From contig CANGYA010000003.1 of NCBI GenBank assembly GCA_947457925.1, forward strand, positions 1-57,880: a DNA stretch of 57,880 bases, read 5' to 3'. Origin of the DNA: Cytophagales bacterium (GTDB lineage: Bacteria; Bacteroidota; Bacteroidia; Cytophagales; Thermoflexibacteraceae). Of this stretch, positions 17,164-25,604 are shown piece after piece; positions within the stretch are counted from its first letter, which is position 1, and every line of letters begins with the position of its first letter. The notes under the pieces were generated by a model that worked only from the letters and a program-made list of their open reading frames with translations, did no database searches and was not told where the DNA came from. The translations under genes and the position numbers were made by a program.

Positions 17164-17251
17164 GAGTTTATGAATATTTTTTTGTTATACCAACCCTGCG
17201 AAACGTCGCACCGCCCACAGGGAGGGCTAAAAAAGAGTTATTCATAAATTA
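17164..17251. mobile_element. MITE-like element, family GAGTTTATGAATAA (copy B)
   Basis: The left arm GAGTTTATGAATA and the degenerate right arm TTATTCATAAATTA bound 88 bp flanked by TA. It contains the extra inner segment CCTGCGAAACGTCGCACC, also found in copy E at 43569. It lies directly upstream of the RNA promoter. Confidence 0.7.
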
Positions 17252-17267
17252 TAGTAGCTTTTCATCT

Positions 17268-17759
17268 TTATTTTTCATCTTTCAACATTTCCATTTCATT
17301 ACCAAAGAAAAAGCTAAGGTGTTGGTATTGGGCTATGTAGTTTTGTAGGTCTGTCGATTTTTCAAATTTTTCTTTGATATGGTCGGATAACGGAAAGAGT
17401 TTGATGTATTTAGGGCTAATTTTTTGAATTTTGTAAGGGTGAAAAAAGCCATTTCTTTGCAACAGATTGATATACAAAGTATCATTGACTTTGGATAAAT
17501 GCCCCGACATTTCGTTTTTTTCAAAGACTTGTAGCTCCTCGTTCAAGGTGTGCTGCACAATACGGTAATGTGTTGCGTCTTTTTTAGTAATCTCAATAAA
17601 CTCTTTTTTATTCTTCACATCGTCTTTCCATTTGCCCAACAAATCCTCGTCTATGGGCAACGTAGCCTCACTAATTGCTACAGGCGTTTGGTAAGGGCAA
17701 GCCGTACAAAGCAAAGCAAGCAGTAAGCCTAAAAGCCCTATTTTCAGTTTTTTTAGCAT
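17268..17759 (-). CDS. Lipoprotein of unknown function
   Basis: A 163-residue predicted lipoprotein: MLKKLKIGLLGLLLALLCTAC ends in lipobox CTAC, with the acylated Cys near residue 21. The rest (LLGKWKDDVKNKKEFIEITK, YRIVQHTLNEELQVFEKNEM) looks like a small beta-barrel of the lipocalin-like type common in this phylum, but I cannot assign a family. It is divergent from the histone-like gene. Confidence 0.8.
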   Translation of the reverse strand: MLKKLKIGLLGLLLALLCTACPYQTPVAISEATLPIDEDLLGKWKDDVKNKKEFIEITKKDATHYRIVQHTLNEELQVFEKNEMSGHLSKVNDTLYINLLQRNGFFHPYKIQKISPKYIKLFPLSDHIKEKFEKSTDLQNYIAQYQHLSFFFGNEMEMLKDEK

Positions 17760-17848
17760 ATTTTTTATGGAAAAAAAGAGAAATAATTTGTTATGAATGT
17801 AAAATTTATCAATTTTGAAGCCATTACAGTAAAATTAACAAAAATATT

Positions 17849-18055
17849 ATGGCTCGTTACGAAGAACTCGAAAATTTATTAACAAGTTTGAAAGAAGACT
17901 TTGACAGATTCTATGCAAAGGATAACCAAGCAGCAGGTACTCGTGTACGTAAAGGTATGCAAGACTTAGTAAAATTGGCTCAAACAGTAAGAAAAGAAGT
18001 ACAAGAAATTAAGAACAAGCAAGCCGAAGAAAAAAAGGCAGCAGCTAAAAAGTAG
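17849..18055 (+). CDS. Histone H1-like (Hc1-type) nucleoid protein
   Basis: A 68-residue lysine-rich protein (MARYEELENLLTSLKEDFDR, ending EEKKAAAKK) of the bacterial histone H1-like family common in Bacteroidota. It is expected to bind DNA non-specifically through its basic tail and contribute to chromosome compaction. A strong terminator directly follows, consistent with a monocistronic, well-expressed gene. Confidence 0.88.
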   Translation: MARYEELENLLTSLKEDFDRFYAKDNQAAGTRVRKGMQDLVKLAQTVRKEVQEIKNKQAEEKKAAAKK

Positions 18056-18066
18056 TTTCTACCCCC

Positions 18067-18102
18067 AAAATGACACTTTCTTCCGAAAGTGTCATTTTTT
18101 TT
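18067..18102 (+). terminator. Intrinsic terminator of the histone-like gene
   Basis: Arms AAAATGACACTTTC (18067-18080) and its complement (18085-18098) enclose a TTCC loop, followed by a T-run. Confidence 0.9.
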
Positions 18103-18199
18103 GCCCCTTGTTTATGTTAAAACGCATAAAAGTTGTGGAAACAGTTATAAATGTATTAATTTTGTATAAAACCAACTGTGTGCAATGATTGGCAGTCGT

Positions 18200-18241
18200 C
18201 TTTTCATCATGTAGAGTTTGCGAACTCTACATGATGAAAAG
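18200..18241. repeat. 19-bp perfect hairpin with a related copy at 35296
   Basis: Arms at 18200-18218 and 18223-18241 (core CATCATGTAGAGTT) enclose TGCG. It lies 70 nt before the PorP/SprF gene and codes for nothing. An imperfect relative is at 35296-35338. Confidence 0.7.
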
Positions 18242-18311
18242 ACGCAAAAAAATCATATTCATATCACACACACTATCTATATTTTACCTTACGCATTACA
18301 ACTTCTTAGAC

Positions 18312-19361
18312 ATGAGATTTTTATCCACAGCTTTATGTTGCTTAGGTTTTTTGGCGGTTACTTTTTCTGCATACGCCCAAGACCCACAATTTTCACAAGG
18401 TAGCTTTGCTACACCTCTCTACCTGAACCCAGCTTTTACAGGTAGCACTTCGCAGTGGCGAGCTACAGCTTTGTACCGCACCCAATGGGTCAGTGCCAAT
18501 AATAATTTTAAGTCGATGTATGCGTCTGTAGACCATAACATTTCAAGCCACCATAATGGTATAGGTCTGCGTTTTGTAAGAGATGAGGCGGGCAGTTACA
18601 TTACAAACATGGTTACGGGGCTTTATGCACACCATATTTCTTTTGGTAACTCTGTATTGTCTATGGGCTTGGGGGTTTCTTATGTAACCAAAGGTTTAAA
18701 TCCTAGTAACTACATTTTTAGAGACCAATTACGTATAGATGCGGGTAGCACCAACCCAACGCAAGAAACTTTTGGTAATTTGTCTTTTAATTTACCAAGT
18801 TTTTCGGGTGGTTTATTGTTCAAGAGTAATAATAAATTTTGGTTTGGCTTATCAGCAGACCACATCAATTCGCCAGCACAAGACAATGTAAACGGTGTGC
18901 CTTTATTGCCAATGAAATTTACGGTACATGGCGGTTTAAACCTACTTTCTTTGAACAAACATGGCGATGTATCGCAAGTAAGTGGTTATCCTAACTTTAT
19001 TTTTCGCAAGCAAGGTCCCTTCACACAGTTAGATTTAGGCATTAATATTTCAAAAGATGCGATGAAAGACGGTTGGGGCTACGTAGTAGGTGGGGCATAC
19101 AGAGGTATGATGATTAGCAGTTCGGTAGGAGATAACCGCAGACAAGATGCCTTAGTACTGTTAGGTGGACTAACTTTTGGTGATTATACGTTTAGCTATA
19201 GTTACGACATCACTATCTCTAAGTTTTTGCCTTACTCTGGTGGCACACACGAAATTTCATTGATTTTTGAGAACAATCTCAACAAATCGGACAGCCGAAA
19301 AGGAGGCATAGCCAACCCTATTTATTTGGAAAGATTCCCCAAAAAAGGTAAAAGGAAATAG
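18312..19361 (+). CDS. PorP/SprF-family type IX secretion outer-membrane protein
   Basis: This outer-membrane beta-barrel protein is associated with the type IX secretion system and gliding, often pairing with one secreted adhesin. I take the ATG at 18312, which opens the signal peptide MRFLSTALCCLGFLAVTFSA; the frame from 18189 adds 41 residues encoded by the upstream hairpin. Family hallmarks are DPQFSQGSFATPLYLNPAF directly after the signal peptide, the run of barrel strands, and LGLSADHIN-like and FSYSYDITISK segments near the end. It has 349 residues. The stop codon TAG is formed at the junction with a MITE-like element; without the element the stop would be TAA. Confidence 0.93.
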   Translation: MRFLSTALCCLGFLAVTFSAYAQDPQFSQGSFATPLYLNPAFTGSTSQWRATALYRTQWVSANNNFKSMYASVDHNISSHHNGIGLRFVRDEAGSYITNMVTGLYAHHISFGNSVLSMGLGVSYVTKGLNPSNYIFRDQLRIDAGSTNPTQETFGNLSFNLPSFSGGLLFKSNNKFWFGLSADHINSPAQDNVNGVPLLPMKFTVHGGLNLLSLNKHGDVSQVSGYPNFIFRKQGPFTQLDLGINISKDAMKDGWGYVVGGAYRGMMISSSVGDNRRQDALVLLGGLTFGDYTFSYSYDITISKFLPYSGGTHEISLIFENNLNKSDSRKGGIANPIYLERFPKKGKRK

Positions 19362-19440
19362 AGTTTATAAATAATTCCATAAAACCCTCTCCAAATGGAG
19401 AGGGCAGGGTGAGGTCATAAGAAAAAATTATTTATAAACT
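19361..19440. mobile_element. MITE-like element, family GAGTTTATGAATAA (copy C), in the PorP/SprF stop codon
   Basis: Arms GAGTTTATAAATAA and TTATTTATAAACTC bound 80 bp, flanked by TA at 19359-19360 and 19441-19442. The inner hairpin is CCCTCTCC-AAAT-GGAGAGGG. The left TA plus the first G of the element make the TAG stop of the upstream gene. Confidence 0.8.
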
Positions 19441-19466
19441 CTAATAATCAAAAGAAAGAATGTATC

Positions 19467-19540
19467 AATGTTTAGGTACGTTGGCAATGGTTGAAACGGG
19501 GCTGCCTAAGCCTTGACAAACGTACCTAAACATTTTTTTT
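19467..19540 (+). repeat. Hairpin with the GTTGGCAATGG/CCTTGACAA core, possibly a terminator
   Basis: Perfect 16-bp arms (AATGTTTAGGTACGTT at 19467-19482, complement at 19519-19534) are followed by eight T. The loop carries GGCAATGG and GGGGCTGCCTAAGCCTTGAC. The same core occurs on the other strand at 46499-46544 and in shortened form at 56170-56241. Confidence 0.7.
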
Positions 19541-19610
19541 ATTTAAACCATTAGTAATCAATTAGTTGTAAATAAAATTTGGAATACTCAAATTCTTTTC
19601 TATTTTTGCG

Positions 19611-19618
19611 ACTTGCTA
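19611..19618 (+). promoter_or_regulatory. Candidate -7 box for lysS (TATTTTTG)
   Basis: It matches TAnnTTTG exactly, 56 nt upstream of the lysS ATG. The nearest upstream TTTG is too far for a normal -33 spacing. Confidence 0.4.
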
Positions 19619-19673
19619 AACAAAAAGCCCATGATAATTCAGTAAAAGGGCTACGATAAAACACATTGATTTT

Positions 19674-21407
19674 ATGCAATTATTAAGTGAACAAGAGCTA
19701 TTGCGTCGTCAGAAATTAGATGAATTACGCAACTTAGGTATAGAGCCGTACCCTGCGGAGTTATTTGAGGTAAACGTATCGGCAGAGGACATTCAGAAAA
19801 ATTATGAAAGACGAAAGATTGACTATAAGGATATTTCAATAGCTGGTCGTATCATGGGGGTTCGTGTGATGGGCAGTGCAGCCTTTTTGGAGTTGCAAGA
19901 TGCCACAGGACGTATTCAGACTTACTTCAGACGTGATGACCTTTGCCCAACCGAAGACAAAACCCTATACAATACAGTTTTCAAAAGATTGTTGGATATT
20001 GGCGATATTATTGGTATCAAAGGCTATGTTTTTACGACACAAACAGGCGAAATTACGATTCATGTTACTGAATTTAAGTTATTGAGCAAGGCTTTGAGAG
20101 GGTTGCCGATTGTAAAAAGAGAAATAGACGAACAAGGCAACGAAAAAGTCTATGATGCCTTCGAAAATCCAGAACTACGCTACCGCCGCCGTTATGTGGA
20201 CTTGATAGTGAACCCTGAAGTGCGTGAAACTTTCCGCAAGAGGACGCGAATTGTGAAAGTGATGCGTGATTTCTTAGACGACAAAGGCTATTTGGAGGTA
20301 GAAACACCAATTTTGCAACCTTTGTATGGTGGGGCAGCTGCACGTCCTTTTAAAACGCATCACAACACATTAGACATGACTTTATATTTGCGAATTGCGA
20401 ATGAGTTATACCTAAAAAGATTGATTGTAGGCGGTTATGACGGTGTGTATGAATTTGCTAAAGACTTCCGCAACGAAGGCATGAGCCGTTTCCATAACCC
20501 TGAATTTACCCAAGTAGAGTTGTACGTGGCGTACAAAGACTATAATTGGATGATGGATTTGGTGGAAGAAATGGTCGAGAAAATTGCAATAGCACTACAC
20601 GGTAGCACACAAGTAAAAGTGGGCGAAAATGTAATAGATTTTAAACGTCCTTGGAAAAGATTTACGATGTACGGAGCTATTCAGCACTTTACAGGTGTAG
20701 ATGTAGCTAAAATGGACGAGGCAGAAATGCGTGTGGCTGCCGAAAAATTAGGTATCAGGACTGACGACAGCATGGGACGTGGCAAGTTGATTGATGAAAT
20801 TTTTGGAGAACATTGTGAGAAAAAATTGATACAGCCTACTTTCATTATGGATTACCCTGTGGAGATGTCGCCATTGGCAAAGAAACACCGCAGCGAAAAA
20901 GGTTTGGTAGAAAGATTTGAGGCAATTTGTAACGGAAAAGAAATTTGTAATGCCTATTCGGAGCTAAACGACCCAATAGACCAACGCAAACGGTTTGAAG
21001 AACAACTCGAATTGGGCAAAAGAGGCGACAGCGAAGCCATGCTTTTAGACGAGGATTTCTTGCGTGCCTTAGAACATGGTATGCCACCTACAGCAGGTTT
21101 GGGTATGGGCATAGACCGTCTGGCGATGATTATGACCAACAGCAACTCTATTCAAGATGTGTTGTTTTTCCCACAAATGAAACCTGAACCAAAAACAGAA
21201 AACGCAACTACAGAGGACTATAAAGCCGTAGGGGTACGTGAAGATTTGATACAAGTAGTCATGAAATTGGGTTATTTGACCATAGAGGAACTCAAAAAAG
21301 CCAACGCCAACAAACTGCACAATGACGTGTGCGGTATGCGTAAAAAAATGAAGTTGGAAAATGTGAAAAACCCAACGCCAGAAGAAGTGGCTGCGTGGTT
21401 AGCATAA
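19674..21407 (+). CDS. lysS: Lysyl-tRNA synthetase, class II
   Basis: This enzyme charges tRNA-Lys with lysine in the cytoplasm. An OB-fold anticodon-binding domain lies at about residues 55-165 ([20 protein letters not shown]). Class II motifs follow: motif 1 near 190 ([20 protein letters not shown]), motif 2 ([16 protein letters not shown]) and motif 3 ([16 protein letters not shown]). At 577 residues it is longer than the 500-residue norm because of a C-terminal extension of about 75 residues ([20 protein letters not shown]), a known feature of LysRS in this phylum. A 25-bp terminator hairpin follows. Confidence 0.97.
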   Translation: MQLLSEQELLRRQKLDELRNLGIEPYPAELFEVNVSAEDIQKNYERRKIDYKDISIAGRIMGVRVMGSAAFLELQDATGRIQTYFRRDDLCPTEDKTLYNTVFKRLLDIGDIIGIKGYVFTTQTGEITIHVTEFKLLSKALRGLPIVKREIDEQGNEKVYDAFENPELRYRRRYVDLIVNPEVRETFRKRTRIVKVMRDFLDDKGYLEVETPILQPLYGGAAARPFKTHHNTLDMTLYLRIANELYLKRLIVGGYDGVYEFAKDFRNEGMSRFHNPEFTQVELYVAYKDYNWMMDLVEEMVEKIAIALHGSTQVKVGENVIDFKRPWKRFTMYGAIQHFTGVDVAKMDEAEMRVAAEKLGIRTDDSMGRGKLIDEIFGEHCEKKLIQPTFIMDYPVEMSPLAKKHRSEKGLVERFEAICNGKEICNAYSELNDPIDQRKRFEEQLELGKRGDSEAMLLDEDFLRALEHGMPPTAGLGMGIDRLAMIMTNSNSIQDVLFFPQMKPEPKTENATTEDYKAVGVREDLIQVVMKLGYLTIEELKKANANKLHNDVCGMRKKMKLENVKNPTPEEVAAWLA

Positions 21408-21415
21408 AAGTTTCG

Positions 21416-21466
21416 TTTGCTTACAAAAAAGGCTTCGTTTGAAACGAAGCCTTTTTTGTAAGCAAA
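21416..21466 (+). terminator. 25-bp perfect terminator hairpin after lysS
   Basis: Arms at 21416-21440 and 21442-21466 contain AAAAAAGGCTTCGTTT and its complement. The A/T tracts make it usable on both strands. Confidence 0.88.
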
Positions 21467-21548
21467 TAACTCTGGATAAATAGGGTGAAGTACACGCCCA
21501 AAATCTCTATTAAACAAGCTGTTTTTCATTTTTTGTTACCAACTAAAT

Positions 21549-21655
21549 TTCTAATACTGTTCTTCTGCTAAGAGAACAGTACATTCGCCTTGAGGCGAAT
21601 ATCATACGTTTTAGCAACAAAAATCATTCGCCTAAAGGCGAATATACTGTTAGAC
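21549..21655. repeat. Cluster of short hairpins with ATTCGCCT/AGGCGAAT cores
   Basis: ATTCGCCT-TG-AGGCGAAT (21583-21600) and ATTCGCCT-AA-AGGCGAAT (21627-21644) flank an ACTGTTCT/AGAACAGT hairpin. A half copy of the TAAAGTCTATGCTACA repeat follows at 21672-21687. No coding capacity. Confidence 0.55.
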
Positions 21656-21689
21656 AAATAGCATTGAATTAAAGTCTATGCTACATTCA

Positions 21690-22442
21690 CTACAAAATTA
21701 CATATTTTCCTTTTAGCACTTTGATATTAGGCAATGTATGATTACTCTCAAAATAATTGTAACCTGCTTGTAGTTCTTTCCAAAAATTTATTTTTTGTGT
21801 ATCATTTTCAAAATCTTTATTTAATTTTTCCCAGTTTTGTGTAGTCAATTTAGTAGGGAAAATATGCACAGGAACTTTATTGCCACTGCTATACGCCTGC
21901 AATGCCACCCAATAAACTTCTTTCACAGGGTCATCTTCCAAAGGCATACAACCAATAGAAGCACAAGCCCCATGAATACAAATAGCTCCGCCTGTTTTCT
22001 TGTAAAATAAGTCGTATTGGTTCGGATAATTCACCAACATAGACAAATAATAGCTACTTTGGGCATTAAAATAGGTAATTTCATAAAAACCTTCGGGAAC
22101 TTGTTGGTCGCCTTGCTTATATTTTGCCCCTAAAGTACCTGACATATAGCAAATAGGAAAGGTTTTGACTAAGACATACTTTTGGGTTTTAGGGTTTTCT
22201 GCCCATAGTTCCAACTCACTTTCAGCCTTGAAAACCCGCATAAAAATTTTTTTAGCTGGATAAGGCAACTTTTTAGATTTAAACAAGGCTGCTAACACAG
22301 CATCTGTTTCTTTTTGTGCTGTTTTTACTCGGCTACTTTTCAGTTGCGTAGCCAATAAATCTTTGTTTTGGGCAAAAAGACTGCTTAAAGACATCAAACA
22401 GAGGCACAATAAACAGACAATTTTTACAACGTAATTGCTCAT
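21690..22442 (-). CDS. L,D-transpeptidase (YkuD/YafK type), exported
   Basis: A 250-residue periplasmic enzyme expected to form or cut L,D cross-links in peptidoglycan or attach proteins to it. After a signal peptide (ending LSSLFAQ), the catalytic signature is present: His in CIHGACAS and Cys in SIGCMPLEDD, spaced as in YafK-like enzymes. It starts 3 nt after the stop of the HD-domain gene and is almost certainly co-transcribed with it. Confidence 0.9.
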   Translation of the reverse strand: MSNYVVKIVCLLCLCLMSLSSLFAQNKDLLATQLKSSRVKTAQKETDAVLAALFKSKKLPYPAKKIFMRVFKAESELELWAENPKTQKYVLVKTFPICYMSGTLGAKYKQGDQQVPEGFYEITYFNAQSSYYLSMLVNYPNQYDLFYKKTGGAICIHGACASIGCMPLEDDPVKEVYWVALQAYSSGNKVPVHIFPTKLTTQNWEKLNKDFENDTQKINFWKELQAGYNYFESNHTLPNIKVLKGKYVIL

Positions 22443-22445
22443 TTT

Positions 22446-23690
22446 TTACACTAATTTGGGGTAACATAAAAAGTATTTTTTGACAATTTTACTCATTGCC
22501 TTGATGTTTGGCAGGTCGGCAGCTTCTGCAATATCTGTTATTTCGCCATTTTTACGCAATAACTTAATTTTTTGGCTACCCGCCTGATACGCTGCATTAC
22601 TTAATACGCCATGCACCACAAAAAAGTTAGCTTCTTCGGCACTGAAGCCCCCTGCTTTTTGTACATTTTGCAGTTTTTGTTGAATAAACTCTGCCGAGTG
22701 TTTTTCATTTTCCAAAGAAGTTTTAAATAAATTTCTTTGTAATAAACCATTACTAATTTGGCTCAAAACTTTGTCTGTACTTTTTGCCCATAATTTAATG
22801 CTACCCAATACATCATAGTCGTCCAAAGAAATGAAATGCTCAAAAACACTATCCGTTCCTTGTACCTGAATAGACTTTTCAAAGTCTTCTATGCCTCTCT
22901 TTTTGTCTAAAAAATAAGCTAAGGCGGGCATACTTTGTAAATTTTCTCCGTTCTGTACTAAAAATTTTGCCCTGCGAATAGCCTGAATCAGCATTTGCTC
23001 GGTGGCTACAGTCGTTTTGTGTAAATACACCTGCCAATACATCAACCTACGAGCATTCAAAAAACTTTCTATGCTATAAATGGCTTTTTCTTCCCATACT
23101 ATTTCATCATTTCGCACCTCCAACATACTAATTATCCTGTCACCTCCCACATTGCCTTCCACTACCCCTGTAAAAAAACTATCTCTTTGCAAATAATCCA
23201 GCCTATCCATATCTACTTGGCTGGATACTAATTGGTGTAAAAATTTTTTGGGGTATTGGTTACTAAAAATTTGTATAGCTACATTAAGTTTTTTATCAAA
23301 AATTGTGTTTAAATATTTCATTAATAACAAAGAAACTTTTTCATGGGCTATATTGTCTAAAATGCTGTGTTCTAAGGCGTGTGAAAAAGGGCTATGTCCA
23401 ATGTCATGCAGTAAAATCGCCAACAAAGCCCCTTCATATTCTTCTTCTGTAATTTCATGCCCTTTATTGCGTAGGGTGTCTAATGCCAGCCGCATCAGGT
23501 GCATAGCCCCCAAAGCATGGTGAAAACGGGTATGCAAAGCCCCGGGGTACACCAAATCGGACAAGCCTAACTGTTTGATACGCCGTAACCGTTGAAAAAC
23601 AGGGTGATTGATGACTGCCAACACCAATTCGTTGTAAATAGGCATGAACCCATGCACAGGGTCATTAATAATTTTTTGATGTTTGTTCAT
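22446..23690 (-). CDS. HD-domain phosphohydrolase (dNTPase/SAMHD1-like)
   Basis: A cytoplasmic metal-dependent phosphohydrolase. I take MNKHQKIINDPVHGF at 23690 as the start (the ATG at 23699 is three codons upstream); the track start at 23738 overlaps the promoter. The HD signature is complete: H in RFHHALGAMHLM, HD in ILLHDIGHSPFSHALEH, and a later D in SSQVDMDRLDYLQRD. The family includes nucleotide triphosphohydrolases, but the substrate here is not established. It is followed by the L,D-transpeptidase. An operator-like inverted repeat sits at its promoter. Confidence 0.9.
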   Translation of the reverse strand: MNKHQKIINDPVHGFMPIYNELVLAVINHPVFQRLRRIKQLGLSDLVYPGALHTRFHHALGAMHLMRLALDTLRNKGHEITEEEYEGALLAILLHDIGHSPFSHALEHSILDNIAHEKVSLLLMKYLNTIFDKKLNVAIQIFSNQYPKKFLHQLVSSQVDMDRLDYLQRDSFFTGVVEGNVGGDRIISMLEVRNDEIVWEEKAIYSIESFLNARRLMYWQVYLHKTTVATEQMLIQAIRRAKFLVQNGENLQSMPALAYFLDKKRGIEDFEKSIQVQGTDSVFEHFISLDDYDVLGSIKLWAKSTDKVLSQISNGLLQRNLFKTSLENEKHSAEFIQQKLQNVQKAGGFSAEEANFFVVHGVLSNAAYQAGSQKIKLLRKNGEITDIAEAADLPNIKAMSKIVKKYFLCYPKLV

Positions 23691-23723
23691 CTTGTCCATT
23701 AGTTTTGTGTTAAGACAAAATTG

Positions 23724-23756
23724 CAAAAATAAAACCACTAAGCCTACTTAGTGGTT
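23724..23756 (-). promoter_or_regulatory. -7 box plus overlapping operator-like inverted repeat
   Basis: On the minus strand TATTTTTG (23724-23731) matches TAnnTTTG about 30 nt before the HD gene. Directly upstream, AACCACTAAG (23733-23742) and CTTAGTGGTT (23747-23756) form a perfect 10-bp inverted repeat, well placed for a repressor or activator. Confidence 0.45.
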
Positions 23757-23782
23757 GCAGAGATATTTACAAAAAAGCATTA

Positions 23783-23862
23783 GAGTTTATGAATAATTTT
23801 TTGTTATAGCCCCACTCGACCCTCCCCACAGGGAGGGCTAAAAAGGAGTTATTCATAAACTC
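23783..23862. mobile_element. MITE-like element, family GAGTTTATGAATAA (copy D)
   Basis: It is 80 bp with full arms and an inner CCTCCCC-ACA-GGGAGG hairpin, flanked by TA at 23781-23782 and 23863-23864. It lies between the HD gene promoter and the end of the catalase-like gene. Confidence 0.8.
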
Positions 23863-23868
23863 TATTAC

Positions 23869-24879
23869 TTAAACTATTTTTTTAAATAATTCCTCGTTAG
23901 GTTCTATTAAAGATTTAGCATTTTTTTGATGTCTAAATTCAGAAATTTGTCTATAAATAATATACCTTGCCCTGTTCAAACTGCCCAAAGGTTTGTGTAC
24001 CTCAAGGGCGTGTTCTGGCGAAAAGCTCAAATGTTCGGCTAATTCAAATCTTTCGGGTGTATCAAAAGTCTGTTTTGGAATACGCAAGGTAGCTACTTTG
24101 ATGTAAGGCGACTCACTTTCCTGCCACTCCACTCCTGCATCATCTATAGGCATACTGTTCGTATTAGTTTGCAACTGCACCATAAAATCAAAAGTAGCTT
24201 CTGTCGTATTCAAATGTTGTTGTGCATTGGTAGTCAAGTAGTTATCTGTTAAAGGATTGGGCAATGCACTGCGGTAATTAGATGTAGGTACGATACTAAA
24301 CTTGATAGCCTGTGTGCCTAATTGGTAAGGCGTTGTACTCCAAAAACGAATATCTAACAAACTTGTATGATTTTGCGAAGCCTCTTGTAACTGCTTGACA
24401 ATCTTACCTTTACCTGTAAACAATAGTTTTAAAATGAACAATAAAGGGTGATATTTTACAGAATAATAGACAAAATCGTGAAATAATTTTACCGTACCTA
24501 TAGGAATGACAGGGTAATTGATTAATAAAAAGTCTTGTGTCGTTTTTTCGGCTTGGCTGTACCTCTCCCCTACTACACCCAACAATTTAATGGCAAAGCC
24601 TCTAATATCTTTGACCTTATCAGATTGGATATGCCCACTTGCATTAGACATACGAATCAGTGCTGAATAGGTACGAGGCTCTGCAAAAACACCTACTTTG
24701 AGGTTTTCAGGAATGTTTTGCTCCACCACAAACTCTGCTTTGAGCAAACCCAAACATTTTGGGTGGGCATCTCGCCTAACCGTAGTTCCTTTGTAAACCT
24801 CAGTTAGTTTGGGTTTTAGCAAAGCCAACATATTGTTGATGTACTCATCATCTTGGGAATAAGCATTAGAAGTTGCCAT
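23869..24879 (-). CDS. Catalase-family haem protein (small-subunit, y4iL/SrpA-like)
   Basis: A catalase-fold haem protein of 336 residues, shorter than true catalases. I prefer the ATG at 24879 (MATSNAYSQDDEY) over 24930. The distal region has RRDAHPKCLGLLKAEF, the core IRMSNASGHIQSDKVKDIRG, and the proximal haem-ligand region SLNRARYIIYRQISEFRHQK contains the tyrosine. Members of this group use peroxides or lipid hydroperoxides; the substrate is not known. Confidence 0.8.
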   Translation of the reverse strand: MATSNAYSQDDEYINNMLALLKPKLTEVYKGTTVRRDAHPKCLGLLKAEFVVEQNIPENLKVGVFAEPRTYSALIRMSNASGHIQSDKVKDIRGFAIKLLGVVGERYSQAEKTTQDFLLINYPVIPIGTVKLFHDFVYYSVKYHPLLFILKLLFTGKGKIVKQLQEASQNHTSLLDIRFWSTTPYQLGTQAIKFSIVPTSNYRSALPNPLTDNYLTTNAQQHLNTTEATFDFMVQLQTNTNSMPIDDAGVEWQESESPYIKVATLRIPKQTFDTPERFELAEHLSFSPEHALEVHKPLGSLNRARYIIYRQISEFRHQKNAKSLIEPNEELFKKIV

Positions 24880-24927
24880 AAGACTTGATTTAGTGTGTAA
24901 AAATAGATTGATATAAATGAGAATACA

Positions 24928-25097
24928 CAATGGACTTGTTTAGTTGCTTTTTTATAGTGTCATTTGGGAACACAGATGACACAGATTTTACGGATAAAAC
25001 ACTGATTTTTTAATTTTTTATCCGTAAAAATCAGTCTAATCAGTGTTATTAGTGTGCTAAACTTATGCTATTACGTTTCAACTAAACAAGTCCAATG
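24928..25097. mobile_element. 170-bp inverted-repeat element (MITE-like)
   Basis: The 19-bp termini (CAATGGACTTGTTTAGTTG and CAACTAAACAAGTCCAATG) are complementary except one base. Inside, a second inverted repeat contains TTTTACGGATAAAA and TTTTATCCGTAAAA. No ORF is present. It separates the catalase-like gene from yidD. Confidence 0.6.
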
Positions 25098-25130
25098 ATT
25101 AATTAGGAAATTAGTCTATAATTTTTTTAT

Positions 25131-25167
25131 ATAACCCCACAAGGGTTTTTAACCCTTGTGGGGTTAT
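25131..25167 (-). terminator. 17-bp perfect hairpin after yidD
   Basis: Arms ATAACCCCACAAGGGTT (25131-25147) and its complement (25151-25167) sit directly after the yidD stop. The CCCCACAA/TTGTGGGG core recurs at 37909-37936. Confidence 0.75.
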
Positions 25168-25168
25168 G

Positions 25169-25396
25169 TCAATGTTTACAAGGTTTATCTACTGGGTCAT
25201 AGCCACTTCCACCCCAAGGGTGGCATCTGCCTATGCGTTTCAAGCCTTTCCAGCCTCCTTGAAAAAATCCATATTTTTGGATAGCCTCTATCATGTATTG
25301 CGAACAAGTGGGCGTAAAACGGCACGCAGGCATGAGCATTGGGCTAATGGCTAATTGGTAAAATCTTACGAGTAAAACGGCTATTTTGGCTAACAT
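25169..25396 (-). CDS. yidD: YidD, membrane protein insertion efficiency factor
   Basis: A small membrane-associated protein that assists YidC-dependent membrane insertion. The 75-residue version from the ATG at 25396 ([19 protein letters not shown]) fits the family; an upstream ATG at 25438 would add 14 residues overlapping a helicase remnant. The hallmark motifs [14 protein letters not shown] and [13 protein letters not shown] are complete. It is not next to rnpA or yidC as in many genomes. Confidence 0.95.
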   Translation of the reverse strand: MLAKIAVLLVRFYQLAISPMLMPACRFTPTCSQYMIEAIQKYGFFQGGWKGLKRIGRCHPWGGSGYDPVDKPCKH

Positions 25397-25430
25397 AAAG
25401 TTACTTGGGCGACAGTTTGTTATCTCTAAA

Positions 25431-25604
25431 TTAAGCAACTTGCTTCAGTAAGCAACTTTCTACAGGTAATTTATTTTGGCATTGCCCATCAACAGCAAGA
25501 ATGGTCTTGCCAGAGCCTGTTACAGCTTCAACAAGACCAATCCCTTTAGTAACTCTCCATTGTTCAATACATTCTTCTTGCCACTTATCTTGACTATTTA
25601 CCAT
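25431..25604 (-). pseudogene. N-terminal fragment of a DEAD/DEAH-type helicase
   Basis: A 57-codon frame starts MVNSQDKWQEECIEQW and contains EAVTGSGKTILAV, a Walker A motif with the preceding Q-motif-like tryptophan region, as at the N-terminus of superfamily 2 helicases. It then runs into an unrelated tail ending at TAA 25431-25433. The rest of the helicase is missing. Its end meets the long form of the yidD frame and its start overlaps the next gene by 11 bp. It is probably a decayed remnant of a phage, restriction or mobile-element helicase. Confidence 0.65.
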
